A stretch of DNA of 21,512 bases from Caldifarciminota bacterium UBA2202. GTDB lineage: Bacteria > Hydrothermota > 32-111. This document shows, one piece after another, positions 6,284 through 14,766 of the stretch. Every line of letters starts with the position of its first letter. The stretch's first letter is position 1. The position numbers were made by a program, and so were the translations under genes. The notes beneath the pieces are model-generated. The model was given only the letters and a program-made list of their open reading frames with translations. It was not told the origin of the DNA and did not search any database. The stretch lies in assembly GCA_002327905.1 (NCBI GenBank), contig DCUY01000086.1:27371-48882 (forward strand), in the 5' to 3' direction.

Positions 6284-7375
6284 ATGGCAAAGAAGAGCAA
6301 AAAGATAAGAGTCGGCATCATAGGTGTCGGCAATTGCGCTTCATCTTTGGTTCAGGGCGTGGAGTTTTACAAGAACGCGCGCAATGATGAGATGATTCCC
6401 GGACTGATGCACACAACTCTCGGCGGGTATCACATATCCGATGTCGAGTTTTCATGTGCGATTGACATCAATAAGACAAAGGTCGGGACGGACCTTTCAG
6501 AGGCGATTTATGCGTATCCGAACAATACCTTCAAATTCATGGATGTTCCGAAAGCGGGAGTGAAGGTTGAACGTGGCATGACGCATGACGGATTGGGCAA
6601 ATATCTTTCTCAAATAATAGAGAAGGCACCGGGAAAGACTGCTGACATAGTACAGCTTCTTAATGACACGCACACTGACATGGTTATCAATTATCTTCCT
6701 GTGGGAAGCGAAGAGGCGACAAAATGGTATGTAGAGCAGGCATTGCAGGCAAAGGTCGGATTCATCAATGCGATTCCGGTATTCATAGCGACTTCAGATT
6801 ACTGGGGAAAGAGATTCAAAGACGCAGGTCTGCCGATAATCGGAGATGACATAAAATCACAGGTGGGAGCCACAATAACCCACAGAGTGCTCACTTCTCT
6901 CTTTGTTGACAGAGGAGTCCGTTTGGACAGAACCTATCAGCTGAATGTTGGAGGAAACACTGATTTTATGAATATGCTTGAGAGAGAGAGGCTTGAGAGC
7001 AAAAAAATATCAAAGACTCAGGCAGTCACTTCAATTCTTCCCTACAGAATTGACCCTGACAATATCCACATAGGGCCTTCCGATTATATTCCTTGGCTTA
7101 AGGACAGAAAATGGGCATACCTCAGAATGGAAGGAACAACTTTCGGAGATGTTCCTTTAAATCTTGAATTGAAGCTCGAAGTGTGGGATTCACCGAATTC
7201 CGCAGGAGTGATCATTGATGCAGTAAGATGCATGAAGCTCGCTCTTGACAATAAGATATCAGGACCGCAGATTGAGCCTTCTTCATACTTCATGAAGTCG
7301 CCTCCTGTTCAGTATCCTGATTCTATCTGCAGAAAAAAGACAGAGGAGTTTATAGCTCGCTTGAGCAAAAAATAG
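6284..7375 (+). CDS. ino1: Myo-inositol-1-phosphate (inositol-3-phosphate) synthase
   Basis: This NAD-dependent enzyme cyclises glucose-6-phosphate to inositol phosphate, the first step of de novo inositol synthesis. The 363-aa protein is the short prokaryotic type seen in actinobacteria and archaea. The NAD-binding motif GIIGVGNCASS lies at 11-21. The conserved blocks are INYLPVGSEEAT, GDDIKSQVGATITHR (187-201), NVGGNTDFMNML (221-232) and LELKLEVWDSPNSAGVIID, which contain the known active-site lysines and aspartates. ATG 6284 is preferred over an in-frame TTG 30 nt upstream because aaggagg (6268-6274) lies nine nt before it and the family's sequence starts there. Pairing with a CDP-alcohol phosphatidyltransferase points to inositol phospholipid rather than only a free solute. 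Confidence 0.96.
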   Translation: MAKKSKKIRVGIIGVGNCASSLVQGVEFYKNARNDEMIPGLMHTTLGGYHISDVEFSCAIDINKTKVGTDLSEAIYAYPNNTFKFMDVPKAGVKVERGMTHDGLGKYLSQIIEKAPGKTADIVQLLNDTHTDMVINYLPVGSEEATKWYVEQALQAKVGFINAIPVFIATSDYWGKRFKDAGLPIIGDDIKSQVGATITHRVLTSLFVDRGVRLDRTYQLNVGGNTDFMNMLERERLESKKISKTQAVTSILPYRIDPDNIHIGPSDYIPWLKDRKWAYLRMEGTTFGDVPLNLELKLEVWDSPNSAGVIIDAVRCMKLALDNKISGPQIEPSSYFMKSPPVQYPDSICRKKTEEFIARLSKK

Positions 7376-7376
7376 T

Positions 7377-7985
7377 ATGGAAGGAATCTTCATAACATTT
7401 GAAGGAATTGAAGGTTGCGGTAAATCAACGCAGGCGAATCTTCTCTACGATTTTCTCACGAGCAAAAATATAGAGTGCGTCCTGACCCATGAACCGGGCG
7501 GGACGCCCATTTCGGAGAAGGTAAGGAATATACTTTTAGACAATAAAAATGAAGAGATGGATTCACTTACGGAATTATTTTTATATTTTGCCAGCAGAGC
7601 ACAGCACACTGTGGAGAAAATCAAACCTGCCCTTAAAAGCGGCAAGGCGGTGATTTCGGACAGATATTTTGATTCGACCCTCGCCTATCAGGGCGAAGGG
7701 AGGAATATACCGAATCAGAAGATAGCTGAAATAAACAGCTTCGCAACGGGCGGGCTGATACCAGTCCTCACATTTTTAATTGATGTGCCTGCGGAAATAG
7801 GAATGAACAGGCTCACTACAAAAGACAGAATTGAGAAAGAGTCTCTCGAATTTCACAACAGGGTGAGAGGCTCCTTTCTGACAATAGCAAGGGAAAACAA
7901 GGAGAGGATAAAAATAATAGACGGAATGCGTCCGATAGAGGAAATACGCAAAGAAATTGCGTCGATAGTTCTTAATTACATTTAG
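7377..7985 (+). CDS. tmk: Thymidylate kinase
   Basis: Tmk phosphorylates dTMP to dTDP using ATP for DNA precursor supply. The P-loop GIEGCGKST spans residues 10-18. HEPGGTP follows, then SDRYFDSTLAYQGEGR, which carries the DR(Y/H) base-and-phosphate-binding motif. A late arginine-containing segment, TTKDRIEKESLEFHNRVR, matches the lid region. The 202 residues are a normal length. The ATG starts one nt after the ino1 stop. The TAG stop at 7983-7985 merges into the Shine-Dalgarno sequence of the next gene. Confidence 0.97.
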   Translation: MEGIFITFEGIEGCGKSTQANLLYDFLTSKNIECVLTHEPGGTPISEKVRNILLDNKNEEMDSLTELFLYFASRAQHTVEKIKPALKSGKAVISDRYFDSTLAYQGEGRNIPNQKIAEINSFATGGLIPVLTFLIDVPAEIGMNRLTTKDRIEKESLEFHNRVRGSFLTIARENKERIKIIDGMRPIEEIRKEIASIVLNYI

Positions 7986-7993
7986 GAGTAAAA

Positions 7994-9574
7994 ATGAAAA
8001 AACAGATTGTGATTCTTCTTCTTATACTGATAATGACAATTTCCGCGATAGGATGGTTTCTTGTAGTTTACGGCTCTGATGAGAAGAGCAACACTTCAGT
8101 GAATATATTTTTTAATCCTGAAATGAGAAAATTCGTACAGACTTTGAATCTGCTTAAAGAGTCATACTACAGAGAGGTCTCTGACAGCGAACTTATAGAT
8201 GAGGCGATAAACGGAATGCTTAAAACACTTGATCCGCATTCAGTGTATATTTACGACAAAAAAGACATTGATGTATTTTCAAGCCAGACAACAGGAGAAT
8301 TCGGAGGAATAGGTTTCCGCGTCGGTTCGAAGGACGGAGCAATAACAGTCATTTCCCCTATTGAGAATACACCCGCTTCGAGGGTGGGCATCAGAGCAGG
8401 CGATGTTATTATGATGATAGATTCAGTCTCCACTGAAAGAATGGATGTGGACGAAGCTGTGTCAAAGATGAGGGGAGAACCGGGAACAAAGATTATCCTG
8501 ACCATAAACAGATTCGGCGCAGTAATTGATTATGACATAACAAGAGCAATTATCAAAATAAAATCCATACCGTACTACGGAATGATAGATGATTCCACCG
8601 GATATGTAAAACTTGTTCAGTTCACTGACAATATAGACAGGGAATTCAAAACAGCGCTTGATGTTTTATTCAAAGAGAAAAAGGCAAAGAAACTTATACT
8701 TGATTTGAGGCAGAATCCGGGCGGACTTCTGCCGCAGGCGATAAGCATATCGAATTTCTTTTTGCCCAAGGGTGCTGACATTGTCTCGACAAAATCCAAA
8801 AACAAGAGCATGGAGATGATATTTAAAGCTACAGAGCCCATGTACAACGGATTCTTCCCTCTGATAGTGCTTGTTGACGACGGTTCGGCATCTGCATCCG
8901 AGATAGTCGCCGGAGCAGTGCAGGATTGGGACAGGGGCATAATACTCGGAGACACAACATTCGGAAAGGGTTCAGTGCAGTCAGTAATTGATTTTTCCAA
9001 ACAGAACAAACAGGATATCGGAATTTTGAAATTCACAACTGCCAGATATTTCACTCCATCCGGAAGGTCAATAGACAGAGAGCTTATTTCCTATGAGAAG
9101 AAGGACAAAGACACTACGAAATACTATTCTCTCGGTGAGCTAAAGAGAGAGCTTCTCGGAGGCGGAGGAATCATACCTGATTATGTATATCAGGAGAGAT
9201 ATTTAATAAAGAGTGAAATTGAACTTTACAGAAAGCAGGCATTAATGACATTTGTCGCTTCATATCTTGCAAAGAATAAAATTGAAAAGAAAAATATTAT
9301 GGAGCTTAATGAAAGCATAATAAATGATTATTTCACATATATCTCCTCTGTAGGAATTGACATTGAATCATTGAAAGCCGACTCTAAAGTTTACAATGAC
9401 AATGTGAGTCAGCTCAAGTATGAATTCGCGAGGCAAATCGGAGGAGACGAGTTGTTTTATTCATTGTTCGTCAAGAATGACGCGCTTATAACAAAGGCCG
9501 CGGAATTGCTCAAAAATACGAACAATGTAACACAGATACATGACAAGATAACTTCAGAGAATAAATCTGAATAA
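7994..9574 (+). CDS. S41 family C-terminal processing peptidase (CtpA/Prc-like)
   Basis: This is a membrane-anchored serine protease that degrades or trims envelope proteins at their C-termini. The N-terminus is a signal anchor (residues of about 5-27). A PDZ domain spans roughly 100-175 (GGIGFRVGSKDG through PGTKIILTINR), followed by the S41 core (200-365). The catalytic serine is S300 in GSASASEIVAG, the lysine is K325 in FGKGSVQ, and Q329 follows. This is the same 25/29-residue spacing as in E. coli Prc (S452/K477/Q481). About 150 residues follow the core, rich in Lys/Glu and probably helical. The total of 526 aa is at the long end for CtpA proteins. The aggag at 7984-7988 sets the ATG at 7994. 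Confidence 0.95.
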   Translation: MKKQIVILLLILIMTISAIGWFLVVYGSDEKSNTSVNIFFNPEMRKFVQTLNLLKESYYREVSDSELIDEAINGMLKTLDPHSVYIYDKKDIDVFSSQTTGEFGGIGFRVGSKDGAITVISPIENTPASRVGIRAGDVIMMIDSVSTERMDVDEAVSKMRGEPGTKIILTINRFGAVIDYDITRAIIKIKSIPYYGMIDDSTGYVKLVQFTDNIDREFKTALDVLFKEKKAKKLILDLRQNPGGLLPQAISISNFFLPKGADIVSTKSKNKSMEMIFKATEPMYNGFFPLIVLVDDGSASASEIVAGAVQDWDRGIILGDTTFGKGSVQSVIDFSKQNKQDIGILKFTTARYFTPSGRSIDRELISYEKKDKDTTKYYSLGELKRELLGGGGIIPDYVYQERYLIKSEIELYRKQALMTFVASYLAKNKIEKKNIMELNESIINDYFTYISSVGIDIESLKADSKVYNDNVSQLKYEFARQIGGDELFYSLFVKNDALITKAAELLKNTNNVTQIHDKITSENKSE

Positions 9575-9595
9575 AACAACTCATTTATTTAGAAC

Positions 9596-9733
9596 ATGAA
9601 AGTATCTTTAAAAATCAAGATTTTGATTTTTGCATCATCATTAATTCTTTTATCGGGAATTACTGCAGGCTGTCTTATTACCTTTAATGTCGAATCCTCT
9701 CCTGTGGAGATATTTTCAATAATTTTGAAATAG
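9596..9733 (+). CDS. Small predicted lipoprotein (45 aa)
   Basis: A short open frame sits in what would otherwise be a 167-nt gap, the largest inside the gene run. The predicted protein begins MKVSLKIKILIFASS, with a positively charged N-region and a hydrophobic stretch. It then reaches ITAGC at 22-26, which resembles a lipobox with C26 as the lipidated residue, leaving a mature peptide of about 20 residues. The TAG stop (9731-9733) lies in the aggagg of the next gene, an arrangement also used at the tmk/S41 junction. No convincing Shine-Dalgarno sequence precedes its ATG, so expression may rely on read-through coupling. A chance ORF cannot be excluded. Confidence 0.5.
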   Translation: MKVSLKIKILIFASSLILLSGITAGCLITFNVESSPVEIFSIILK

Positions 9734-9741
9734 GAGGAACA

Positions 9742-11637
9742 ATGAGAAAATTATATACTTCGATTTTTTTTACAGTAATATTTGTCTTTCTCGGCGCATT
9801 TTCTTTGGAGAAGCCGAATTCTGAGAGATTTACTCTTCTTATGACGGATGAAACTTCATTTTTCGACTATTATTTCAATCTTCTTGAAAACAATGACAGA
9901 GTTTTGATGACCAAAGATCTTATGTTCTATTCCGAACATCTCCTGCTTGATTATTCATTGTCTTATGTCGAGGAGAAATATCTCTATTATGACCTTGATA
10001 CAATGCTTGACTATTTGATAGAGGGTGTAAAAAAACGGATGAAAGATTCTAACAGAAAAGAATTGTCTGAAGCATATTCGCAGGCTCTCTCATATCTGTG
10101 TGTTTCAAAAAGGTGTTTCGACGAGGAATTCAAACTGGACCTTAAAATTGAAGAGAGAGTTGAAGAGGAGCTTGAAAAAATAAATAATGCTGAAGGATTT
10201 TTGGAATCATCAATATTTTCAAAGAAAGAGGATTACTCGCAGTATATTGCGAGGGGGCACTACACAAGAAGCGAAAAACTGAAAAAATACTTCAAAGCGA
10301 TGATGTATCTTATGAGGATGCGTTTTTCTGCGGAGACAAAGAAAGGAGACGGATTTGACGAATTGAGGGCGTCCTTAATACTCGCATCTGTCTTGAATGA
10401 TTCTCCGAACGCATTAAAACTCTACAAAAAAATAAACAAAGCTGTATCCGTCTTGCTTCCGCAGGAGGATGACCTAAGAATCACGGAGCTTGCTGATTCT
10501 CTGAATGTAGAGTTGACAGATAGCTATCTCTTAAAAACAGAGAATATGAAAAAGGCAAAGGACATAGCATTGCGTATTTCAGATTCAAAAATACTCTCCG
10601 ATTACAAAGAGGATAAGGATAAAAAAAATACAGTTGTGGGATTTATGGGGCAGAGGTACATATTTGACTCCGAGGTATTTCAAAATCTTGTTTATGACAA
10701 AGTGACGGCATATCTCGGAAAAGAGGAGCCGTTCACCCTATATGACGGTGTAAGAACAATGCCGAGAGGCCTTGATTTGATGTATGTTCTCGGCTCAGGA
10801 ACCGCGTTTGATATTTTAAGGGACGAGGGAGATGTTCAATATGCAAATTATATGGAAAATGCCTCTTTGATGATAAAAAAAGCCAAGACACTTGCAGAGG
10901 AATCCTTTTACAACAGAATGCTGTTTCAGTATAAAGAAGTGATAAATGAGAGGAAAGAGTCAAGTCCGTCTTTTATGCTTGATGATAAATTCCGCTTAAA
11001 GGAGCTCAACACTCTTCTCGCAAGCTGGGCGTCATTAAGGCACGATGTAATACTTTATGCGAAGCAGTCATATACAGTCAAGGTGACAAGCGCTTTGCCG
11101 AAGGAGAAGACAGACTCGAAAATAATAGCGGAGAGCTATAACAGACTTTATGACCTGATGGAGAAAGACTGCTCATTCCTCACGGATAATCTTTATGAAA
11201 TTTTTAATGACGGATATCTAAAAGAGGCAGGCAGAACTTTCAATGAAATGTGTGAACTCTATAAGGAGATATCGGCTCTTACAATGAAAGGAGACTGCTA
11301 TACTGATTCGTATGAAGTGAGAAACAGACTGCAGAATCTCAATTATGCTTTGAAGAATCTTCTCGTCAATCAAAAGAATAAAGAGGATAATCTTGTCATT
11401 GTCTCTGATGTTCATACTGATTCAAATTCCGAAAAAGTCCTTCAGGAGGGAGTAGGATATCTGCTGTGCATGAATGCAATGTACAATGATGAGGATTATA
11501 CGGGCGGTGCAATGTCTTATTTTGAATTTAAAAATCCCATGTCAGAGAGAATGACTGATGAGGGATGGAGAGATTACTGCAAAGATAATGATTTGAAAAA
11601 ACTCATGTTCAAATGGCAGAAAAGATTATATGATTAG
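9742..11637 (+). CDS. DUF3160 domain-containing exported protein
   Basis: The 631-aa protein has a signal peptide (hydrophobic residues 5-20, likely cleavage near 21) and then a large helical domain matching DUF3160, a family of unknown function. Motifs I recognise are ARGHYTRSEKL (170-180), GQRYIFDS (303-310), the PRGLDLMYVLGS stretch, and SWASLRHDVILYAKQSY starting at residue 428. The C-terminal part contains SYFEFKNPMSERMTDEGW. No catalytic motif is known for the family. The protein should act outside the cytoplasmic membrane, like the protease and small lipoprotein encoded just upstream. An aggagg (9732-9737) precedes ATG 9742 by four nt. The gene overlaps rsmD by 8 nt. Confidence 0.9.
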   Translation: MRKLYTSIFFTVIFVFLGAFSLEKPNSERFTLLMTDETSFFDYYFNLLENNDRVLMTKDLMFYSEHLLLDYSLSYVEEKYLYYDLDTMLDYLIEGVKKRMKDSNRKELSEAYSQALSYLCVSKRCFDEEFKLDLKIEERVEEELEKINNAEGFLESSIFSKKEDYSQYIARGHYTRSEKLKKYFKAMMYLMRMRFSAETKKGDGFDELRASLILASVLNDSPNALKLYKKINKAVSVLLPQEDDLRITELADSLNVELTDSYLLKTENMKKAKDIALRISDSKILSDYKEDKDKKNTVVGFMGQRYIFDSEVFQNLVYDKVTAYLGKEEPFTLYDGVRTMPRGLDLMYVLGSGTAFDILRDEGDVQYANYMENASLMIKKAKTLAEESFYNRMLFQYKEVINERKESSPSFMLDDKFRLKELNTLLASWASLRHDVILYAKQSYTVKVTSALPKEKTDSKIIAESYNRLYDLMEKDCSFLTDNLYEIFNDGYLKEAGRTFNEMCELYKEISALTMKGDCYTDSYEVRNRLQNLNYALKNLLVNQKNKEDNLVIVSDVHTDSNSEKVLQEGVGYLLCMNAMYNDEDYTGGAMSYFEFKNPMSERMTDEGWRDYCKDNDLKKLMFKWQKRLYD

Positions 11638-12181
11638 ACTGATAGGAGGAGTATTCAAAAATCATGAGATAAAGACAGAACCGCTTTTGGGAAAGGATAC
11701 AAGGCCGTCTCTTGCAATTGTGAGAAAGTCGCTCTTTGACCTTTTAGGAGAGATTGAAGGATGCAGATGCCTCGACCTCTTTGCTGGAAGCGGAGTGCTT
11801 GGAATGGAGTCTTTATCGCGCGGCGCGGATTTCGCATTTTTCATTGACAAAGAGAGAATCGCGGCAATGCAGATAAAAAAGAATCTTGAAGATATGAATC
11901 TTACAGACAGGTCGGAAGTGCATAATACTGATTACAGAATGGCTCTAAAGGCTCTTTCAAAGAGAGGAGAAAAATTCGATGTGATTTTTCTTGACCCTCC
12001 GTACAGATTCACGAGAGCGTATGATTCTGTCAATCATGTTATCAATGCAGGAATACTCGCCAAAGAAGGAAAAGGAGTGCTTCTGAGCAGTTCACTTGAA
12101 AATATAGATATCGGCAATGCAATTATACTGAAAGATAAAATGCTCACACAAACGAGAATAACGATATTCAAAGGAGTCTGA
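11630..12181 (+). CDS. rsmD: 16S rRNA (guanine966-N2)-methyltransferase
   Basis: RsmD methylates G966 of 16S rRNA during 30S assembly using S-adenosylmethionine. The 183 residues are the normal length. The N-terminal IGGVFKNHEIKTE and TRPSLAIVRKSLFDLL are typical substrate-binding sequences. The SAM motif I is LDLFAGSGVLGME (48-60). The catalytic/acceptor motif is DPPY (122-125). rsmD and coaD adjacency is widely conserved in bacteria and is kept here, with coaD one nt downstream. The start overlaps the DUF3160 stop by 8 nt. Confidence 0.96.
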   Translation: MIRLIGGVFKNHEIKTEPLLGKDTRPSLAIVRKSLFDLLGEIEGCRCLDLFAGSGVLGMESLSRGADFAFFIDKERIAAMQIKKNLEDMNLTDRSEVHNTDYRMALKALSKRGEKFDVIFLDPPYRFTRAYDSVNHVINAGILAKEGKGVLLSSSLENIDIGNAIILKDKMLTQTRITIFKGV

Positions 12182-12182
12182 A

Positions 12183-12659
12183 ATGAAAGTGATATATCCG
12201 GGAACATTTGATCCGATAACCAACGGGCATCTTGATATTCTCAAGAGAGGGTTGAATCTTTTTGAGGAGGTCACACTCCTTGTCTCATTCCACCCGTGGA
12301 AAAAGACACTCTTTTCGATTGAAGAGAGAGTCGAAATGATAAAGGAAGTGACAAAAGATATTAAAAATATAAAAGTGGAATCTTACTCGGGTCTTTTGGT
12401 TGACTATATCAAAAAGAACAAAATAACAGGAGTCATAAGGGGGCTTAGGGCTGTCTCGGATTTTGAATATGAATTTCAGATGGCTTTAACCAACAGGGAG
12501 ATGAATCGGGATTTTGAAACAATATTCTTCATGACTGACATACAGTATATGTATCTTTCCTCAAGCATGGTCAAAGAACTCGCAAAATTAAATGCAGATA
12601 TAAAAAACATGGTGCCCAAAGAGGTCATGGAAAGACTGCAGAATAAATACAAGGCGTAA
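12183..12659 (+). CDS. coaD: Phosphopantetheine adenylyltransferase
   Basis: CoaD joins AMP from ATP to 4'-phosphopantetheine, giving dephospho-CoA in coenzyme A synthesis. The nucleotidyltransferase motif TNGH (13-16) follows YPGTFDPI. IRGLRAVSDFEYEFQMALTNR and the YLSSSMVKEL motif are diagnostic. The length of 158 aa is standard. An aaggag (12171-12176) six nt upstream, lying across the end of rsmD, fixes the start. Confidence 0.97.
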   Translation: MKVIYPGTFDPITNGHLDILKRGLNLFEEVTLLVSFHPWKKTLFSIEERVEMIKEVTKDIKNIKVESYSGLLVDYIKKNKITGVIRGLRAVSDFEYEFQMALTNREMNRDFETIFFMTDIQYMYLSSSMVKELAKLNADIKNMVPKEVMERLQNKYKA

Positions 12660-12661
12660 TA

Positions 12662-13432
12662 ATGTATTATAATAACAGAATAAACAAAACCTCAATGGTT
12701 GCATGGCTGATTCTCATAAATGTTGTGATTTTTATAATCCAGCAGGTAAGAGGCGACTTGATGATATACTATTTTTCATTGATACCGTCATTTGTGACGC
12801 ACAGACTGTTTCTATGGCAGATATTTACCCACATGTTCTTGCACGGAAATTTTCTGCATCTCTTCTTCAACATGTTCTCTCTGTTCCTGTTTGGAAGCGC
12901 ATTGGAGCAATTATGGGGTCCGAAGAAATTTTTGACATATTATATAGTCTCCGGTCTTGGCGGCGGTCTTCTCCATTATCTGATTAATATAAATTCCGTT
13001 ATTCCGTCAATCGGCGCATCAGGAGCTGTGTATGGAGTCTTGCTGGCATACGGAATGACATTCCCTGAGACAATACTCTATCTCAATTTTTTCTTTCCTG
13101 TTAAGGCAAAATACGCAGTCATAATTTTCGGTGTTATGGAGCTCTTTTTCGGAATAACAAATACTCGTTCAGGAATTGCTCATTTTGCACATCTCGGCGG
13201 ACTGTTGACAGGATTTATTTATCTTAAGTTTGAACACAAAATATTCAGAGAGTTTTCAAAAGTGAAGACAACAAAGGTCTATAAATCATTTGAAGATATG
13301 GATTATCATAGAAAGAAGGAGCGACTTGACCATCTTCTGGACAAAATATCCAAGGGAGGATACAATAGTCTTGACGAGAATGAGAAGTATGAGCTTGATA
13401 ACCTTTCAAGGTGGTTTAGGGATAATGGGTAA
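12662..13432 (+). CDS. Rhomboid family intramembrane serine protease
   Basis: Rhomboids cut membrane proteins within or near their transmembrane segments. About six hydrophobic segments occupy residues 12-188. The expected motifs are present. HMFLHGNFLHLFFNM carries the oxyanion-side His and Asn (near 61-70), GASG holds catalytic S120, and AHLGG holds catalytic H177. A soluble tail (about 205-256) ends in LDKISKGGYNSLDENEKYEL, a short conserved extension seen on many environmental rhomboids. The gene begins two nt after coaD and overlaps the next gene by 8 nt. The substrate is unknown. Confidence 0.95.
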   Translation: MYYNNRINKTSMVAWLILINVVIFIIQQVRGDLMIYYFSLIPSFVTHRLFLWQIFTHMFLHGNFLHLFFNMFSLFLFGSALEQLWGPKKFLTYYIVSGLGGGLLHYLININSVIPSIGASGAVYGVLLAYGMTFPETILYLNFFFPVKAKYAVIIFGVMELFFGITNTRSGIAHFAHLGGLLTGFIYLKFEHKIFREFSKVKTTKVYKSFEDMDYHRKKERLDHLLDKISKGGYNSLDENEKYELDNLSRWFRDNG

Positions 13433-14357
13433 TTTTTACAATTCATATTCGAATTTTTTGCGTGAGAAATTTCATAAAGATGTTTATAAGATAAGCCTAA
13501 CATCAAATGCGACTTGTCCGAACAGGGACGGCACTCTCGGAACAGGGGGCTGCATATATTGTTCCGCTTCAGGCTCAGGCAAAGTTTATGTAAAGCCCGT
13601 ATATGATCAGGTGAAAGATTTTTTACAGTCGCAGAATAATGTAAACAGGGGATATATAGCATATTTCCAGTCCTTCTCCAATATGTTCAAGAACAGAGAC
13701 GAAATCATAAAGGACATGAAAAGAATATCGGAGTTTGAACCCATTGTGGGATTCTCAATTGCAACAAGGCCTGACGCTCTGGATAATGATATTATGGATT
13801 ACTTGAATTCAATAAAGGACAGATATTTAATTCAGATAGAGCTTGGGCTTGAAACTGCAAATAATATTACTCTTGAAAAGATAAACAGAAAAATAAAGGC
13901 AGAGCAGTATCTTACTGCAGTAAAGCAGATCCGTGAGAGAATCACTGACTGCCATATTGTATGTCATGTGATTTTAGGGCTGTTGGATGAGAATATGGAT
14001 GATTTTGAAAATACTCTTGAAATATTTCTTCGAAGCAAATCCGACGGTATAAAATTCCACCACCTTTTTGTGCAGAAGGAGACACGGTTGAGCGAACTCT
14101 TCAATCAGGGACGAGTGAGAGTGATGGATGAGTATGAGTATATTGATAAAGTTTTGATGCTCCTCGAAATGATTCCTCCGTCGATTGTAATACACAGAAT
14201 GAAATCATCAATGGTGCCGAAGGATCTTATTGCGCCTCTTTGGACAATGGACAGAAGGTTCTTCGAAAAACTCTTTGCATACGCGAAAGAACATAAATCA
14301 TACCAAGGCAGAATGTATGGGGATAATGATTTTAACTGTTGGAAAAAGACAGTCTGA
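13425..14357 (+). CDS. TIGR01212 family radical SAM protein (YhcC/YtqA-like)
   Basis: This 310-aa radical-SAM protein has cysteines C31, C43 and C46 in NATCPNRDGTLGTGGCIYC, the family's iron-sulfur cluster motif. The following stretches, AYFQSFSNMF, GFSIATRPDAL, IQIELGLETAN and CHVILGLLDEN, are also characteristic. The family belongs to the Elp3-like radical SAM proteins, and its exact reaction is not established to my knowledge. I place the start at ATG 13425 because MGNFYNSYSNFLREKF matches the family N-terminus. The longer upstream frame lies wholly inside the rhomboid gene. It overlaps the rhomboid stop by 8 nt and rlmH by 32 nt. Confidence 0.93.
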   Translation: MGNFYNSYSNFLREKFHKDVYKISLTSNATCPNRDGTLGTGGCIYCSASGSGKVYVKPVYDQVKDFLQSQNNVNRGYIAYFQSFSNMFKNRDEIIKDMKRISEFEPIVGFSIATRPDALDNDIMDYLNSIKDRYLIQIELGLETANNITLEKINRKIKAEQYLTAVKQIRERITDCHIVCHVILGLLDENMDDFENTLEIFLRSKSDGIKFHHLFVQKETRLSELFNQGRVRVMDEYEYIDKVLMLLEMIPPSIVIHRMKSSMVPKDLIAPLWTMDRRFFEKLFAYAKEHKSYQGRMYGDNDFNCWKKTV

Positions 14358-14766
14358 CGAATTATCAGCTCAGACAGAAGAATATCTTAAGAGGATATCT
14401 CCGTTCGCAGTAATAAAAGTAAAATATATAAAGGATTCCGGAGAGCTTAAAGATGACAGGAAATCGACAATGAAGCAGGAATCTGAAAGACTCTTAGAAG
14501 AGATGTCAGGATATAGAAACACCGTTCTTCTCGATAGAGAAGGAGAATCAATCTCTTCAGAAGATTTCGCAGGACTGCTCGGAACCGACCCTCTTTGCTT
14601 CATAATAGGAGGAAGCTTTGGAGTGGATGAAAGGGTCAAAAAATCCGCATGGAAAAAAATCTCCTTTTCGGAAATGACATTTCCGCACAAGCTCTTCAGA
14701 GTAATGCTTTTAGAGCAGATTTACAGAGGATTTACAATAAGAAAAAAAATGAGGTATCACAAATGA
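14326..14766 (+). CDS. rlmH: 23S rRNA (pseudouridine1915-N3)-methyltransferase
   Basis: RlmH is a SPOUT-class methyltransferase that modifies pseudouridine 1915 in helix 69 of 23S rRNA. The C-terminal knot sequence is clear: CFIIGGSFGVDE (91-102), FSEMTFPHKLFRVMLLEQ, and the ending MRYHK, close to the family's YHK terminus. With ATG 14326 the protein is 146 aa and begins MILTVGKR, matching family length and N-terminus. An ATG at 14317 would add three residues and cannot be ruled out. The overlap with the radical SAM gene is unusually long (32 nt). The stop overlaps the next start as ATGA. Confidence 0.94.
   Translation: MILTVGKRQSDELSAQTEEYLKRISPFAVIKVKYIKDSGELKDDRKSTMKQESERLLEEMSGYRNTVLLDREGESISSEDFAGLLGTDPLCFIIGGSFGVDERVKKSAWKKISFSEMTFPHKLFRVMLLEQIYRGFTIRKKMRYHK

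Noticed and set aside
8617..9054. 145-aa minus-strand ORF opposite the S41 protease
   Set aside because: It covers the conserved catalytic core on the other strand, with no ribosome site and no recognisable domain.
13290..13424. 45-residue N-terminal extension of the radical SAM protein
   Set aside because: The extension reads through the rhomboid C-terminus in another frame, and family similarity begins only at MGNFYNSYSN.
14649..14762. 38-residue N-terminal extension of the GreA-domain protein
   Set aside because: It lies inside rlmH in another frame. ATG 14763 has its own gagg and the ATGA overlap used elsewhere in this operon.
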